A stretch of 64,000 nucleotides of DNA, taken from contig JAAWRC010000006.1 in assembly GCA_022800815.1 (NCBI GenBank), positions 1-64,000 on the forward strand. Reading direction: 5' to 3'. A program made the translations under genes and the position numbers. Shown here piece by piece: positions 7,631 through 17,342 of the stretch; the first letter of the stretch is position 1, and the number at the start of each line of letters is the position of its first letter. The notes below the pieces were generated by a model. That model saw nothing but the letters and a program-made list of their open reading frames with translations, ran no database searches and had not been told where the DNA came from. Origin of the DNA: Lachnospiraceae bacterium (GTDB lineage Bacteria > Bacillota > Clostridia > Lachnospirales > Lachnospiraceae).

Positions 7631-9778
7631 ATGAACAATCAAAAACTTGGACATCATTTAATCGAATCACTGCTGTCTTTACTGAACAACCTGGAACGAA
7701 ACGGCATGGATATTTACCGACTCATGGAGAGCCGGGACGAATTTCCCTCCTTTGCGGATTCAAGGGAGCTTCAGACGGCCTGGGAGATCATTCTCTTCAT
7801 GGACGAGATGCCCGGCGGCTTTCTCATTTACCAGGCGGGCGGGGAGGAGCGGATTCTGTACGCCAACATGGCGCTGGTCCGGATCTTCCGGTGCGACACC
7901 AGGGAGGAGTTCCGGAGACTCACCGGGAATACCTTCCGGGGAATGGTCCATCCGGAGGATCTTTTGGCCGTGGAGGAAAGTATTGCGGAGCAGATACGCA
8001 TCAGCCAGTATGATCTGGACTATGTGGAGTACCGGATCCTGACAAAGGACGGCGAGGTATGCTGGATCGAGGATTACGGCCACTTTGTACATACCAGCTC
8101 CGTGGGGGGCGTCTTCTACGTGTTTTTGGGCGACGCCACGGAGAAGAAAAAGGAGCATCTGCGCCGCCTGGAGGTGATTGAGGGACTTGGCATCCACTAT
8201 GAGTCCATCCTCTACATAAACCTGGATGCGGACAGCATTCTGCCCTATCGTCTGAGCGGCCGGATCAGCCGGTGGTTTGACGCCTCCGATCATTCCCGCC
8301 GTTTTTCTTCCTATATGTCGGAATACATTCGCACCTGGGTCGTCCCGGAAGAGCGGGACTCTGTGGGCAGGGCCACGTCCCCGGAGCACATTCGAAAAAA
8401 ACTGTCCGAAAACCGGACCTATTATATCAATTACCGGATCTGCGGCGGCGGGGCGGAGCAGTACATGCAGCTTCGCATCGTCAACGTGGGAAAGAACGGG
8501 GGCGTCTCCCAGATTGTTTTTGGCTGCCGCAGGATCGACGACGAGATTCGGCGGGAGATGGAGCAGAACCAGATTCTGGAGGACGCACTGGGCAATGCGA
8601 ACCTGGCCATCACGGCCAAGAACGCCTTTTTATCCAACATGTCCCACGACATGCGGACCCCCCTGAACGCCATTTTCGGCTATGCGGCCCTGGCAAGACA
8701 GAATTTTTCCAAGCCGGAAACCGCCCTGGGCTGCCTCGACCGCATCGAGGCGGCTTCCAGGCAGCTTCTGGACCTGATCGACAAAGTGCTGGAGATTTCC
8801 TGGAGCGAGGCCAACGACACTCCCGTCCTGGAGGAGGCGTGCAGCCTGTCCGGGCTGATCCAGGAGGTCGAGAAGACCATGCTGCGCCAGGCGCTGGACA
8901 AGGGTGTCCATCTTTCGGCGGATGACTCGGGCCTTGGGCATGCCGACGTGTTTTGCGACCGGGGAAAGCTCCGGCAGATCCTTTTATATCTTGTGGACAA
9001 CGCGGTCACCTACACTCCGGAGGACGGACATGTGACCCTCGCCCTCACGGAGCCGGAACAGCTCCCCAACGAATATGCCGTCTACCGGTTTACGGTGACG
9101 GACACGGGAATCGGCATCGGAAAGGACTTCCTGGGACATATTTTCGAGCCCTTTGAGCGGGAGAAGAACACCACCTTCAGCGGAGTCCACGGCTCCGGCC
9201 TGGGGCTTACCATCGCCAGGAACATGGTCGTCCGAATGGGAGGGACCATCGAGGTGGAGAGCAACCCGGGCCAGGGCAGCACCTTCACCGTCACCCTCCG
9301 CCTCCGCACCCGGAATCGGCCGAAGGACACCGTCTGCGAACCGGCGGTGACACTGGAACAGCTTCTCGGTCGCACCATTCTCCTGGTGGAGGACAACGCC
9401 CTCAACATGGAGATTGAGACCGACCTTCTGACGGAGCTGGGCTTTGTCATCGAGCCCGCCGAGAACGGACGGGCGGCCGTGGAAAAGCTGAGCGCCGCCG
9501 GGCCGGGGGACTATCTTCTCGTCCTCATGGACATTCAGATGCCGGTCATGGACGGGCTTGCGGCCGCCAGGGCCATCCGTACCCTCCCGGACCCCGTCCT
9601 GTCCCGGATTCCCATCATCGCCCTCTCCGCCAACGCCTTCGAGAGCGACAGGAGAAAGTCCATTGAGAGCGGCATGGATGCCCATCTGACCAAGCCCCTG
9701 GACGTTCTGCAGCTTCTGGAGACCGTCGTGGGCGTCATCCAAAAGCGTCGGCCTGATTGCCCGGGAGAACTCGAATGA
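7631..9778 (+). CDS. Soluble PAS hybrid histidine kinase/response regulator
   Basis: The start at 7631 follows GGAGGA and the promoter above, giving 715 residues with no membrane segment. Order: N-terminal helical region; PAS-like domain about 60-175 (GGFLIYQ... to GVFYVFLGDATEKKKE); a second diverged sensory region about 180-310; HisKA with His339 in [14 protein letters not shown]; HATPase with VDNAVTYTP, DTGIGIG and GSGLGL; and a C-terminal receiver with Asp634 in LMDIQMPVMDG. It should autophosphorylate and pass phosphate to its own receiver. No separate output gene is adjacent, so the target is unknown. The next gene is a membrane-bound paralogue. Confidence 0.92.
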   Translation: MNNQKLGHHLIESLLSLLNNLERNGMDIYRLMESRDEFPSFADSRELQTAWEIILFMDEMPGGFLIYQAGGEERILYANMALVRIFRCDTREEFRRLTGNTFRGMVHPEDLLAVEESIAEQIRISQYDLDYVEYRILTKDGEVCWIEDYGHFVHTSSVGGVFYVFLGDATEKKKEHLRRLEVIEGLGIHYESILYINLDADSILPYRLSGRISRWFDASDHSRRFSSYMSEYIRTWVVPEERDSVGRATSPEHIRKKLSENRTYYINYRICGGGAEQYMQLRIVNVGKNGGVSQIVFGCRRIDDEIRREMEQNQILEDALGNANLAITAKNAFLSNMSHDMRTPLNAIFGYAALARQNFSKPETALGCLDRIEAASRQLLDLIDKVLEISWSEANDTPVLEEACSLSGLIQEVEKTMLRQALDKGVHLSADDSGLGHADVFCDRGKLRQILLYLVDNAVTYTPEDGHVTLALTEPEQLPNEYAVYRFTVTDTGIGIGKDFLGHIFEPFEREKNTTFSGVHGSGLGLTIARNMVVRMGGTIEVESNPGQGSTFTVTLRLRTRNRPKDTVCEPAVTLEQLLGRTILLVEDNALNMEIETDLLTELGFVIEPAENGRAAVEKLSAAGPGDYLLVLMDIQMPVMDGLAAARAIRTLPDPVLSRIPIIALSANAFESDRRKSIESGMDAHLTKPLDVLQLLETVVGVIQKRRPDCPGELE

Positions 9779-9786
9779 AATGCGGC

Positions 9787-9815
9787 TTGAATAACAGGGG
9801 TAAGTATGGTAAATT
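9787..9815 (+). promoter_or_regulatory. Candidate promoter of the membrane hybrid kinase
   Basis: TTGAAT, a 17-nt spacer, then TAAATT preceded by TGG. The layout resembles the promoter of the preceding kinase gene. Confidence 0.4.
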
Positions 9816-9845
9816 GATAGTATGATTATAGAAGGAGTTACACGG

Positions 9846-12395
9846 ATGATCCAGAAGCCGAAGAAATTTTTATTAATCAGTTTTACCTCTCTGATCCTTC
9901 TCTGTATCGGAGTCTTTTCCTGGGTGGCGTTTAGCATGTCACGGCGGAGCGAGGCCTCGATCAGCGAGATCGGGGCGATCTACATGGGAGAGATGAACAG
10001 GCAGCTTCAGCAGAAGTTTACGGCCATCGTTGAACTCAGGCTGTCCCAGGTGAAGGGGATCACGGAGCGGACAAGCCCCGAGGACGTGGAATTCGGTCCG
10101 GACATGAAGGAGGAGATGGCCTTAAGCGCCAGCGTCCGGGAGTTTACCTACCTGGGCCTTTATTCCAAGGATGGGACCTGTGACGTGATCTACGGGGGTC
10201 CGGTGGAGATCGTCGATCAGGAGCGATTCCTCTCCGTGCTTGCGGAGGGCAAAAAGATGGTGACCAACGGCACCGGACCGGACGGGGAACGGCTGTTGAT
10301 CTTGGGGATCAGCAGCGCTTACGACATGGAGGAGGAGGGAGAGACCGGCACGGCGCTGGTGGCGGGCATCCCCATGACCTACCTGCAGGAGGCCTTGGTC
10401 TTAAACGATGAAAACTCCTTGATTTACACCCATATCATCCATGCGGACGGGAGCTATGTGATCCGCACCGGGGACGCCTACCGGGAAAGCTATTTTGACC
10501 GCATGAGGGAGCAGTACGGCGGGTTTGACGGAAAAGGCGGCGAGGAGTACGTGAAGGAGCTGCAGGCGGCCATCGCCGGGAAGGAGGATTATTCGGCCCT
10601 GTTTTCCATGGACGGGGTACATAACCACATTTACTGCAGTCCGCTGTCCTTTTCGGACTGGTATCTGGTGAGCGTCATGCCTTTCGGGACGCTGGACGAC
10701 GCCGTCAACAGCCTGGGAAACCAGAGGGTTTACACCATGACCGGCGCCTGCATGATCATCATGGCCGCCATCATCGCCATTTTCGTGCTGTATTACCGGA
10801 TGTCCCAGAGGCAGATGAGGGAGCTCAACGAGGCGAAAGCGGAGGCGGTCAGGGCCAACCGGGCCAAGAGCGAATTCCTTTCCAACATGAGCCACGACAT
10901 CCGCACGCCCATGAACGGTATCGTGGGCATGGCGGCCATTGCCACCACCAACATTGACGACAAACAGAGGGTGCAGGACTGTCTGAGGAAGATCACCCTC
11001 TCCAGCAAGCACCTCCTGGGCCTGATCAACGACGTGCTGGACATGTCCAAGATCGAGAGCGGGAATCTGAGCCTCAACATCAACCAGATCTCCCTCAGGG
11101 AGACCATGGACAATATCGTGAATATCGTGCAGCCGCAGATCAGGGCCCGGAACCAGCATTTTGACATCTTCATCCAGAGGATTGAGACGGAGGAGGTCCA
11201 CTGTGACAGCATCCGTCTGAACCAGATTCTGATCAACCTGCTCTCCAACGCAATCAAATTCACGCCGGAGGAGGGGTATATCAACGTCTATCTGAGTCAG
11301 GAGCCTTCCCCCAGGGGAGAGGCTTATGTGCGGTGCCATTTCCGGGTGAAGGATACCGGGATCGGCATGGACCGGGAATTTCAGGAACACATTTTCGATA
11401 CCTTCTCCAGAGAGCAGAATGAGAGGGTGGACAAGATCGAAGGAACGGGCCTGGGGATGGCCATCACCAAATCCATCGTGGACGTGATGGAAGGCACCAT
11501 CGAGCTTGTCAGCGAGCCCGGAAAGGGCAGCGAGTTCCATATTGTTCTGGATATGGAGCGGGCCGAGGTGAAGGAGGAGGATATGGCCCTGCCGCCCTGG
11601 AGGATGCTGGTGGTGGACAACAACGAGGATCTGTGCTTAAGTGCCGTTTCCACCCTGAAGGAGATCGGCATAGAGGCGGAGTGGGCCGTGGACGGAAGGA
11701 CGGCAGTGAAGATGGTGAGGAAGCGCCATCTGGAGGAGGACGATTACGAGATCGTGCTCCTGGATTGGAAGATGCCTGGCATGGACGGCCTTGCCACTTT
11801 AAGAGAGATTCGCCGTTACCTGGGAGAGGCTACGCCCATCCTAATCATATCGGCCTACGACTGGAGCGATATTGAGGCCGAGGCCAAGCAGGCGGGTGCC
11901 CAGGGCTTTATCTCCAAGCCGTTGTTCAAGTCCAACCTGTACCTGGGACTCCGGCATTTCGCCGGCGTGGAGGAACCTGAGGTTCTGGTGGCGGAGACGG
12001 GGCAGGAGGAGTTTTTCGGGAAGCGGATTCTCCTCTCGGAGGATAATGACCTGAACTGGGAGATCGCCGAGGACATCCTGACGGAAGCCGGCTTTGAGGT
12101 GGAGCGGGCGGAAAACGGAAAAGTCTGCGTGGAACTCTTTGAAGACTCAGCCCTCGGCTATTATGACATTATCCTGATGGACATCCGCATGCCGGTGATG
12201 AACGGCTACGAAGCGGCGAAGGCCATCCGGGCGATGCCAAGGCCGGACAGCTCTCTCCCGATCATTGCCATGACGGCGGATGCATTCTCCGACGACATTA
12301 AGCATTGTATGGAGTGCGGTATGAATGAACACGTGGCGAAGCCCATCGACGTGGATCGTCTGAAACAGATTTTGAAAAAGTACCTGGGGCAATAG
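9846..12395 (+). CDS. Membrane hybrid histidine kinase with two receivers
   Basis: The start at 9846 has GAAGGAG eight bases upstream, giving 849 residues. A first membrane helix (about 8-30, [20 protein letters not shown]) and a second (about 300-320, [17 protein letters not shown]) bracket an extracellular sensor of about 270 residues, probably a Cache-type ligand domain. Then come HisKA with His350 ([14 protein letters not shown]), HATPase with [15 protein letters not shown] and GTGLGM, and two receivers with Asp640 ([11 protein letters not shown]) and Asp779 ([11 protein letters not shown]). There is no HPt domain, so phosphate may leave through a separate carrier. The ligand is unknown; the sugar-isomerase gene follows but need not be functionally linked. 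Confidence 0.92.
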   Translation: MIQKPKKFLLISFTSLILLCIGVFSWVAFSMSRRSEASISEIGAIYMGEMNRQLQQKFTAIVELRLSQVKGITERTSPEDVEFGPDMKEEMALSASVREFTYLGLYSKDGTCDVIYGGPVEIVDQERFLSVLAEGKKMVTNGTGPDGERLLILGISSAYDMEEEGETGTALVAGIPMTYLQEALVLNDENSLIYTHIIHADGSYVIRTGDAYRESYFDRMREQYGGFDGKGGEEYVKELQAAIAGKEDYSALFSMDGVHNHIYCSPLSFSDWYLVSVMPFGTLDDAVNSLGNQRVYTMTGACMIIMAAIIAIFVLYYRMSQRQMRELNEAKAEAVRANRAKSEFLSNMSHDIRTPMNGIVGMAAIATTNIDDKQRVQDCLRKITLSSKHLLGLINDVLDMSKIESGNLSLNINQISLRETMDNIVNIVQPQIRARNQHFDIFIQRIETEEVHCDSIRLNQILINLLSNAIKFTPEEGYINVYLSQEPSPRGEAYVRCHFRVKDTGIGMDREFQEHIFDTFSREQNERVDKIEGTGLGMAITKSIVDVMEGTIELVSEPGKGSEFHIVLDMERAEVKEEDMALPPWRMLVVDNNEDLCLSAVSTLKEIGIEAEWAVDGRTAVKMVRKRHLEEDDYEIVLLDWKMPGMDGLATLREIRRYLGEATPILIISAYDWSDIEAEAKQAGAQGFISKPLFKSNLYLGLRHFAGVEEPEVLVAETGQEEFFGKRILLSEDNDLNWEIAEDILTEAGFEVERAENGKVCVELFEDSALGYYDIILMDIRMPVMNGYEAAKAIRAMPRPDSSLPIIAMTADAFSDDIKHCMECGMNEHVAKPIDVDRLKQILKKYLGQ

Positions 12396-12397
12396 GC

Positions 12398-12441
12398 GGT
12401 TGCGAAACATGAGACGAAGGGAATATTCTGGTTTCGCAACT
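12398..12441 (+). repeat. Inverted-repeat element, short copy (copy C)
   Basis: GTTGCGAAAC (12399-12408) and GTTTCGCAAC (12431-12440) form a perfect 10-bp inverted repeat around 22 bases. The arms match the termini of the longer elements at 19873-20086 and 38311-38414. It may be a deleted copy of the same repeat. No T-run follows, so it is not an obvious terminator. Confidence 0.6.
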
Positions 12442-12478
12442 GACTGTATCCGAGGGAATACGGGAAGGAGAAGAGAAT

Positions 12479-13714
12479 ATGAATGCAAAGAAATACGAGA
12501 TTGACACGGCGGAAAATCGGACGTTTTTGAAGGAAATCTCCATGGAACTCCTGGAGTTTGGGCGGAAATTTCCCGCACCGGGGGGGAGCGCCTATTATCT
12601 GAAGGAGGACGGGACGCCCTGGAAGGAGAAAAACAGGGAGGTCTATGAGACTTGCCGGATGGCTCACGTCTACGCCATCGGAGAGTTCCTTGGATTTAAG
12701 GGTGGAAAGGAGCTGGCGGAAGCCGCCATCCGGGCTCTTTGGGGAGAGATGAGGGATAAAGAAAACGGGGGCTGGTATGCCGGCCTTGACGCAGAGAACG
12801 CCCCTCTTTCCGGAAAGCTCTGTTACGCCCATGCCTTCGTGATCCTGGGAGCCTCCTCAGCGGTCCTGGCCGGCGTGGACGGGGCAAAGGAGCTTCTAGG
12901 GGAAGCCATCAAGACCTATGACCGCTATTTCTGGAATGAGGCGGAGGGGCTTTCCTGCGATACCTGGAACACGGAGTTTACGGTCCAGGATGATTACCGG
13001 GGCTTAAATGCCAATATGCACACGGTGGAGGCGTTCCTGGCGGCGGCGGACGTTCTGGAGGACGAGACTTACCGGGTCCGGGCCGGACGAATCATAAAGA
13101 ACGTGGTTTCCTGGGCGGAGAAGAACAGTTGGAGGATCCCGGAGCATTACACGAAGGAATGGGTCCCGGACCTTGACTGCAACAGGGAGCGGCCGGACGA
13201 TCCCTTCAAGCCTTACGGGGCGACGCCGGGACATGGGCTGGAGTGGTCCAGGCTGATCACTCAGTGGGCCCTTTCCGCTCATAAGGACCGGGCGGCGGCA
13301 CCCTATGTCGAGGCCGCAAAGAACCTGTATCACAGGGCCGTCTCGGACGGCTGGAATGCGGACGGAGCGCCGGGGGTCGTCTACACGACGGACTGGGATG
13401 GAAAGCCGGTGGTCCACGACCGGATGCACTGGACCCTGGCGGAGGCCATCAACACGGCTGCGGTTCTTTACCGGGTGACGGGGGAGGCGCAGTATGCGGC
13501 GGATTATGCGGAGTTCATGAAGTACTTGGACGAGACCGTGCTGGACCATGAGAACGGCTCCTGGTTCCACCAGCTTGACCGAAACAACCAGGTGGCTGGT
13601 ACCGTGTGGCCCGGCAAGCCGGATCTCTACCATGCCCTGCAGGCGTGCCTGATTCCCTACTATGCGCCCGAGGTCTCCATCGCCCTGGCCGTGAAGAGGA
13701 AGCAGGAGGTATAA
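12479..13714 (+). CDS. AGE-family sugar isomerase/epimerase (YihS-like)
   Basis: The 411 residues have the (alpha/alpha)6-barrel pattern of N-acylglucosamine 2-epimerases and YihS-type aldose-ketose isomerases. Visible landmarks are the Arg/His-containing ETCRMAHVYAIG near 60, LNANMHTVEAFLAAADV near 180, TPGHGLEWSRLITQWAL near 255, and the C-terminal WPGKPDLYHALQACLIPY with the late catalytic His. The retention of Arg and several His residues fits a mannose/fructose or sulfoquinovose type isomerase rather than a strict acylglucosamine epimerase, but no sugar pathway genes adjoin it. Cytosolic. Start supported by GGGAAGGAGAAG. Confidence 0.85.
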   Translation: MNAKKYEIDTAENRTFLKEISMELLEFGRKFPAPGGSAYYLKEDGTPWKEKNREVYETCRMAHVYAIGEFLGFKGGKELAEAAIRALWGEMRDKENGGWYAGLDAENAPLSGKLCYAHAFVILGASSAVLAGVDGAKELLGEAIKTYDRYFWNEAEGLSCDTWNTEFTVQDDYRGLNANMHTVEAFLAAADVLEDETYRVRAGRIIKNVVSWAEKNSWRIPEHYTKEWVPDLDCNRERPDDPFKPYGATPGHGLEWSRLITQWALSAHKDRAAAPYVEAAKNLYHRAVSDGWNADGAPGVVYTTDWDGKPVVHDRMHWTLAEAINTAAVLYRVTGEAQYAADYAEFMKYLDETVLDHENGSWFHQLDRNNQVAGTVWPGKPDLYHALQACLIPYYAPEVSIALAVKRKQEV

Positions 13715-14020
13715 AAATTTAAAGCAGTTCCCGTTGCTTCTCCGTATAGAAAGGAATGTTTATACGTTTTTCGGCAGCTCTTTTTCCAACCTTCAAACAC
13801 CCTCCACCGAGAGCCCATTCAGGCAGCCGACGATCTCTTCCGCAGACAGCGACACTGTTCTGTCCCCATGATACACGACAGACGTCCGGGATTTCAGGCA
13901 TGCGGCAGAGGATGTTGGATCCGACGAAATGGTACGATTTATCCTATTTTTTCTTGTGAACAGGGGTATAATAAAAAAAGGGAACCGTAGGAATCGCAAT
14001 GATTTGTCAGGGGGAAGTGT
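13715..14020 (-). other. Gene-poor stretch with a possible decayed minus-strand ORF
   Basis: On the minus strand two overlapping frames read like one broken protein end: RTVSLSAEEIVGCLNGLSVEG in one frame and KRAAEKRINIPFYTEKQREL in the next. I cannot name the family. A TATAAT at 13967-13972 faces the plus-strand AraC gene. Otherwise nothing is recognised. Confidence 0.3.
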
Positions 14021-14773
14021 ATGGAATTTAAAACTTTCTGTACCGGCACTCGCACCACCTATCAGGAAATACAGGTGGAGCATGATCTGATTAATAAATT
14101 TTATGAAATCTGGAATCCCATGCAGGAACAGATTCTGTCGATTCCGGATGGTTGTGTGAATATCTGGTTTTTGTGGAATCAGAAACGGTGCCATGCCCGT
14201 CTGATAGGAAGCGCACTGACAGGAAAGCCCTCCCTGGTCAGCCGTCATGAACGCTGCTTTGGAATAAAATTCAACGCCGGAGTGGTGCCGGAGGTATTCT
14301 TAAATGATATCGGCCATATTATCAATAACAACTGTCCGGTCAATGTCTATAAAGACATCACCTTCATGGAGAAAGCCCTGGAGCGGCTGGGAAGCTTTGA
14401 AGAACGTGTCCTCTATGTGCTGGAGCGGGACAGCGTATTTGGAAAGAACCGGGTCAGCCCCATGACCAGGCAGATTGTGGAGGATGTGGCGGAAGCCATG
14501 GGAAAGCTGACGGTTTTTGAGTTGGCTCAGACTCTTGGTTACAGTCAGCATTATACCAATCTGGTGTTCCGAAAAAATATCGGGATGCCGATCAAGCAAT
14601 ATTCCGGCATTGTCCGCATTCAGCATGCCCTGTAAGGGATCGAGAAGAAGGATTGCGATTTTATTTACGAAAATCTGGGATATTACGACCAGTCCCATTT
14701 TATCCGGGAGTTTAAGCGTTATACGCTTCTGACGCCGAAATCTTACGATAAAGATGATTGGATATTTGTATAA
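14021..14773 (+). pseudogene. AraC-family regulator broken by a nonsense codon
   Basis: The frame encodes an N-terminal ligand-type domain with the IPDGCVNIWFLW motif seen in AraC regulators of the DUF6597 group, then a helix-turn-helix (LTVFELAQTLGYSQHYTNLVFRKNIG). An in-frame TAA at 14633-14635 interrupts it just after IVRIQHAL. The same frame then continues with GIEKKDCDFIYENLGYYDQSHFIREFKR and ends at 14773. That downstream text is the second AraC helix-turn-helix, so the intact gene was about 250 codons. The stop removes most of the recognition module; the product is probably inactive. Confidence 0.88.
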
Positions 14774-14789
14774 ATTGAGAGCGAAGATT

Positions 14790-14852
14790 AAAAAGGGATC
14801 CCATGAAGATTCAAGATTTTGAAAAGCTTGGATTTTCATGGGATCCTTTTTG
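14790..14852 (+). terminator. Hairpin terminator after the AraC pseudogene
   Basis: Arms of about 17 bp (14790-14807 and 14834-14851) with one bulged G end in a T-run. The flanking A- and T-runs allow bidirectional use. Confidence 0.7.
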
Positions 14853-14962
14853 GCGATTTGGGATATTTCATAATGATACACCTTTTAAATGCGAAATTAT
14901 GTACGTTTTATACAATATTTTTTAAGGCCTGTCTTATACAATAATGCCAGAGACTTTTTTAT

Positions 14963-16058
14963 GCACACGCCGATGCAGAGGAAAAGGATCTCCCGGAGGA
15001 TAAGAAAAGTCCGGAAGCTGTGAGAAGAGCCGTGCAAAAGCGGGCGGAGCATGGGATTTACGGGTATGTGTCCGAGGAGTCGGACCGGGCGTTTAAAGTG
15101 GCGGCGGGAGAATGGTTTGACCGGAGATATCACTGGAGAACGAAGACGGAGTGGATGACTTACATTCCCGCCGTGGTGCTGGCAATCAACGCAGTCATCC
15201 AGGAATGTTCGGAGCCGGGGGACGGTGTCATTATTCAGCCGCCGGTATATCGCCCCTTTATGGCTGGAATCATGAACAATCGAAGAAGCATATGTCGAAA
15301 TGCCTTGATTGAAAATAACGGGTATTACCGGATGGATTACGAAGGCTTGGAAAGGCTGGTCAGGCAGAAAGAAAACAAGGTTCTAATTTTATGTTCGCCG
15401 CACAATCCCGTAGGGAGGGTGTGGAGTCAGGAAGAATTGGAAAATATTCTTGCGATCTGTAGAAAATGGGGGGGGGGTAGTGATCTTCAGTGACGAGATC
15501 CATTCGGATTTTGTATTCGACAAAAACTTCATCCCCCTGGGACGGAATGCGGAGGAAGAAGATCAGGTGATTTCGGCCTGCTCCCCCATCAAGAGCTTCA
15601 ATATGGCGGGGCTGTAGGCGGCTCTGCTCATTGCAGAAAACGAGAATTTGAGGAAGCGGATACAGGGCAGGGTGATTGCTAACCGCCTTCCTTATTCCAA
15701 TGTGTTCGGGCCGATTGCCGGGGAGGCTGCCTACAGGTGCGGCGATGAATACATGGACAGCCTGCTGGCGTATCTCAGGCATAATTTTGAATTCGTAAAT
15801 GAATTCTGCGAAAAAGAACTAAACACTGTCCGCATGGTGCGGGCGGAGGGAACATATCTGGCCTGGCTCGATTTCAGGGGGACAGGGCTGGAATGTAAGG
15901 AAATCAACCGCCGGATCCTCGAACAGGCGAAAATCGCAGTTGATCCCGGGGAATGGTTTGGAGAGGAGGGACGGGGATTCGCAAGATTTAGCCTGGCCTG
16001 CGGGATGGATATGGTGAAGGAGGCCATGGGGAGGCTGAAGGAGATATTTCAAATATGA
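14963..16058 (+). pseudogene. MalY/PatB-type aminotransferase, multiply broken
   Basis: The remains are clearly a PLP enzyme of the MalY/PatB (cystathionine beta-lyase) group: KRAEHGIYGYVSEE, ILCSPHNPVGRVW, FSDEIHSDFV, the Lys-bearing SPIKSFNMAGL, and the C-terminal RFSLACGM. Damage: the N-terminus is shortened and lacks the usual LPLWVADMDF block; a frameshift lies at a run of ten G (15468-15477); and an in-frame TAG sits at 15615-15617 right after MAGL. The remaining frame runs to the stop at 16058. At least three separate lesions rule out a sequencing slip as the whole explanation. Confidence 0.9.
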
Positions 16059-16093
16059 AAGGGGCATGGACGATAAAGAAAGAGGGATTATTT

Positions 16094-17170
16094 ATGAATC
16101 AAAAAGAAATCGGATTTTCCATGGAAGAATTTCAGGCAAGGATCGCAAAGGTGAAGGCGTCCATGGCGGAGCAGGGGCTTGCCATGCTGTTAGTGAATAC
16201 GCCTGAAAATGTGTTTTGTCTGACCGGGCATAAGTCACCGGGTTACTATATGTATATGTGCCTGGTAGTTCCCATGGAAGGGGAAATGACGCTGGTTTTA
16301 AGAAGAGGAGAGGTCGGAAATGCCATGGTGTATTCCTGGCTTTCCGGTGACGGGCTGGTAGCCTATGATGACACGGACGATCCCCTGCAGAAGACCGTGG
16401 ATGTGATTTTGAAAAAGGGATTGAAAGGCGGAAAGGTCGGCGTGGAGTTCACCTCCTGGTTCCTTACCACGAAGAATTTCCTGAGCCTGCAGGCGAAGCT
16501 TACGGGGGCGCAGGTGGTGGATTCCTCCGGTACGGTGGAAGCGGCCAGGATGATCAAATCCGCAAGAGAGATCGAATATATTGAGGCGTGCTGCCGCATT
16601 GCGGACGCAGCCCTGGCAAAGGGCATGGAAAAGGTTCGGCCCGGCAATAAGGAAAAAGAGGTGGCGGCGGCCTTCTTCTCGGAAATGTGTCTACAGGGCA
16701 GTGAGTATTACGGGACAGAGCCTTATGTGGCTTCCGGCCCCAGGGCAGGAGCCATGCATTCCTCCTGGGGGGAGAGGGTTATCCGGAATGGAGAGACCGT
16801 GCTTCTCGAGTTGGCTGCCACAGTGAACCGCTATAACGGCGCACTGATGCGGACGGTATGCCTTGGGAAACCTTCTCCGGTGATGGCAGAGTGGAGTAAG
16901 GTTTGCATTGAGCGGGCCGGTCTTTACGAAAACTACAGGAAGCGTACCGGATATTCCTTGGGCATTGCCTTTGCACCTGACTGGGGCGAGGGCCATATCA
17001 TGAGCCTCCAGAAGGGAGATCAGAGACTCTTACAGCCCGGCATGGTGTTCCCTCCGGCCCTCAGGGAACTTGGATAATACGGCGTGGGCTTCAGCGAGAC
17101 GGTCCTCGTGACAGAAACCGGCTGCAGGCCTTTCGGAAATACCAAGAGGGAACTTTTGATCATAGAGTAA
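16094..17170 (+). pseudogene. M24 Xaa-Pro peptidase-like gene with deletion and nonsense codon
   Basis: The product resembles creatinase/prolidase-type M24 peptidases: N-terminal domain about 1-155, then the pita-bread domain with ASGPRAGAMHSSWG, HRTGYS-like RKRTGYSLGIAFAPDWGEGH, and after the stop YGVGFSETVLVTETGC. Two lesions are visible. About 25-30 residues are missing between EWSKVCIE and RAGLYENY, and the normal GMVFHxPP has become GMVFPP. An in-frame TAA at 17075-17077 then cuts the protein, while the same frame continues to a stop at 17170. The truncated product would lack a metal-ligand Glu. The start at 16094 (MNQKEIGF) follows a GAGGGA-like site. Confidence 0.82.
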
Positions 17171-17254
17171 GACAGGTTATTTTGTAAGTTTTCGGCAAAA
17201 GAAAAAGTTAAGAGATCTTCTGTGAGTATTTTATGCAAAATCACAGAAAATCAC

Positions 17255-17283
17255 TTGACTGAATATTGTCGACAATATATAAT
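17255..17283 (+). promoter_or_regulatory. korA: Promoter of the kor-suc operon
   Basis: TTGACT, a 17-nt spacer and a perfect TATAAT, about 60 nt upstream of korA. The spacer and the first base of the -10 are covered by a palindrome, so the promoter looks repressible. Confidence 0.8.
17263..17278. promoter_or_regulatory. Palindromic operator ATATTGTCGACAATAT
   Basis: A perfect 16-bp palindrome inside the kor promoter. Its core ATTGTCGACAAT fits the TnGTnnACnA type of site known for FadR-group GntR regulators and matches the ATTGTATACAAT core at 26828-26839 except for the central two bases. Confidence 0.6.
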
Positions 17284-17342
17284 ATACAAAAAGAAACTGT
17301 TTCCGGGGAACGGATCCCGATAGCAGGAAAGGAGAACACGAT

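Noticed and set aside
10401-11540. Minus-strand frame of 379 codons opposite the membrane hybrid kinase
   Set aside because: Shadow frame: no ribosome-binding site, no recognisable motif, and complete overlap with the HisKA and ATPase domains.
13954-13972. Promoter TTGTGA/TATAAT before the AraC pseudogene
   Set aside because: The two boxes are only seven bases apart, so they cannot form one promoter. The TATAAT alone is noted in the gap entry.
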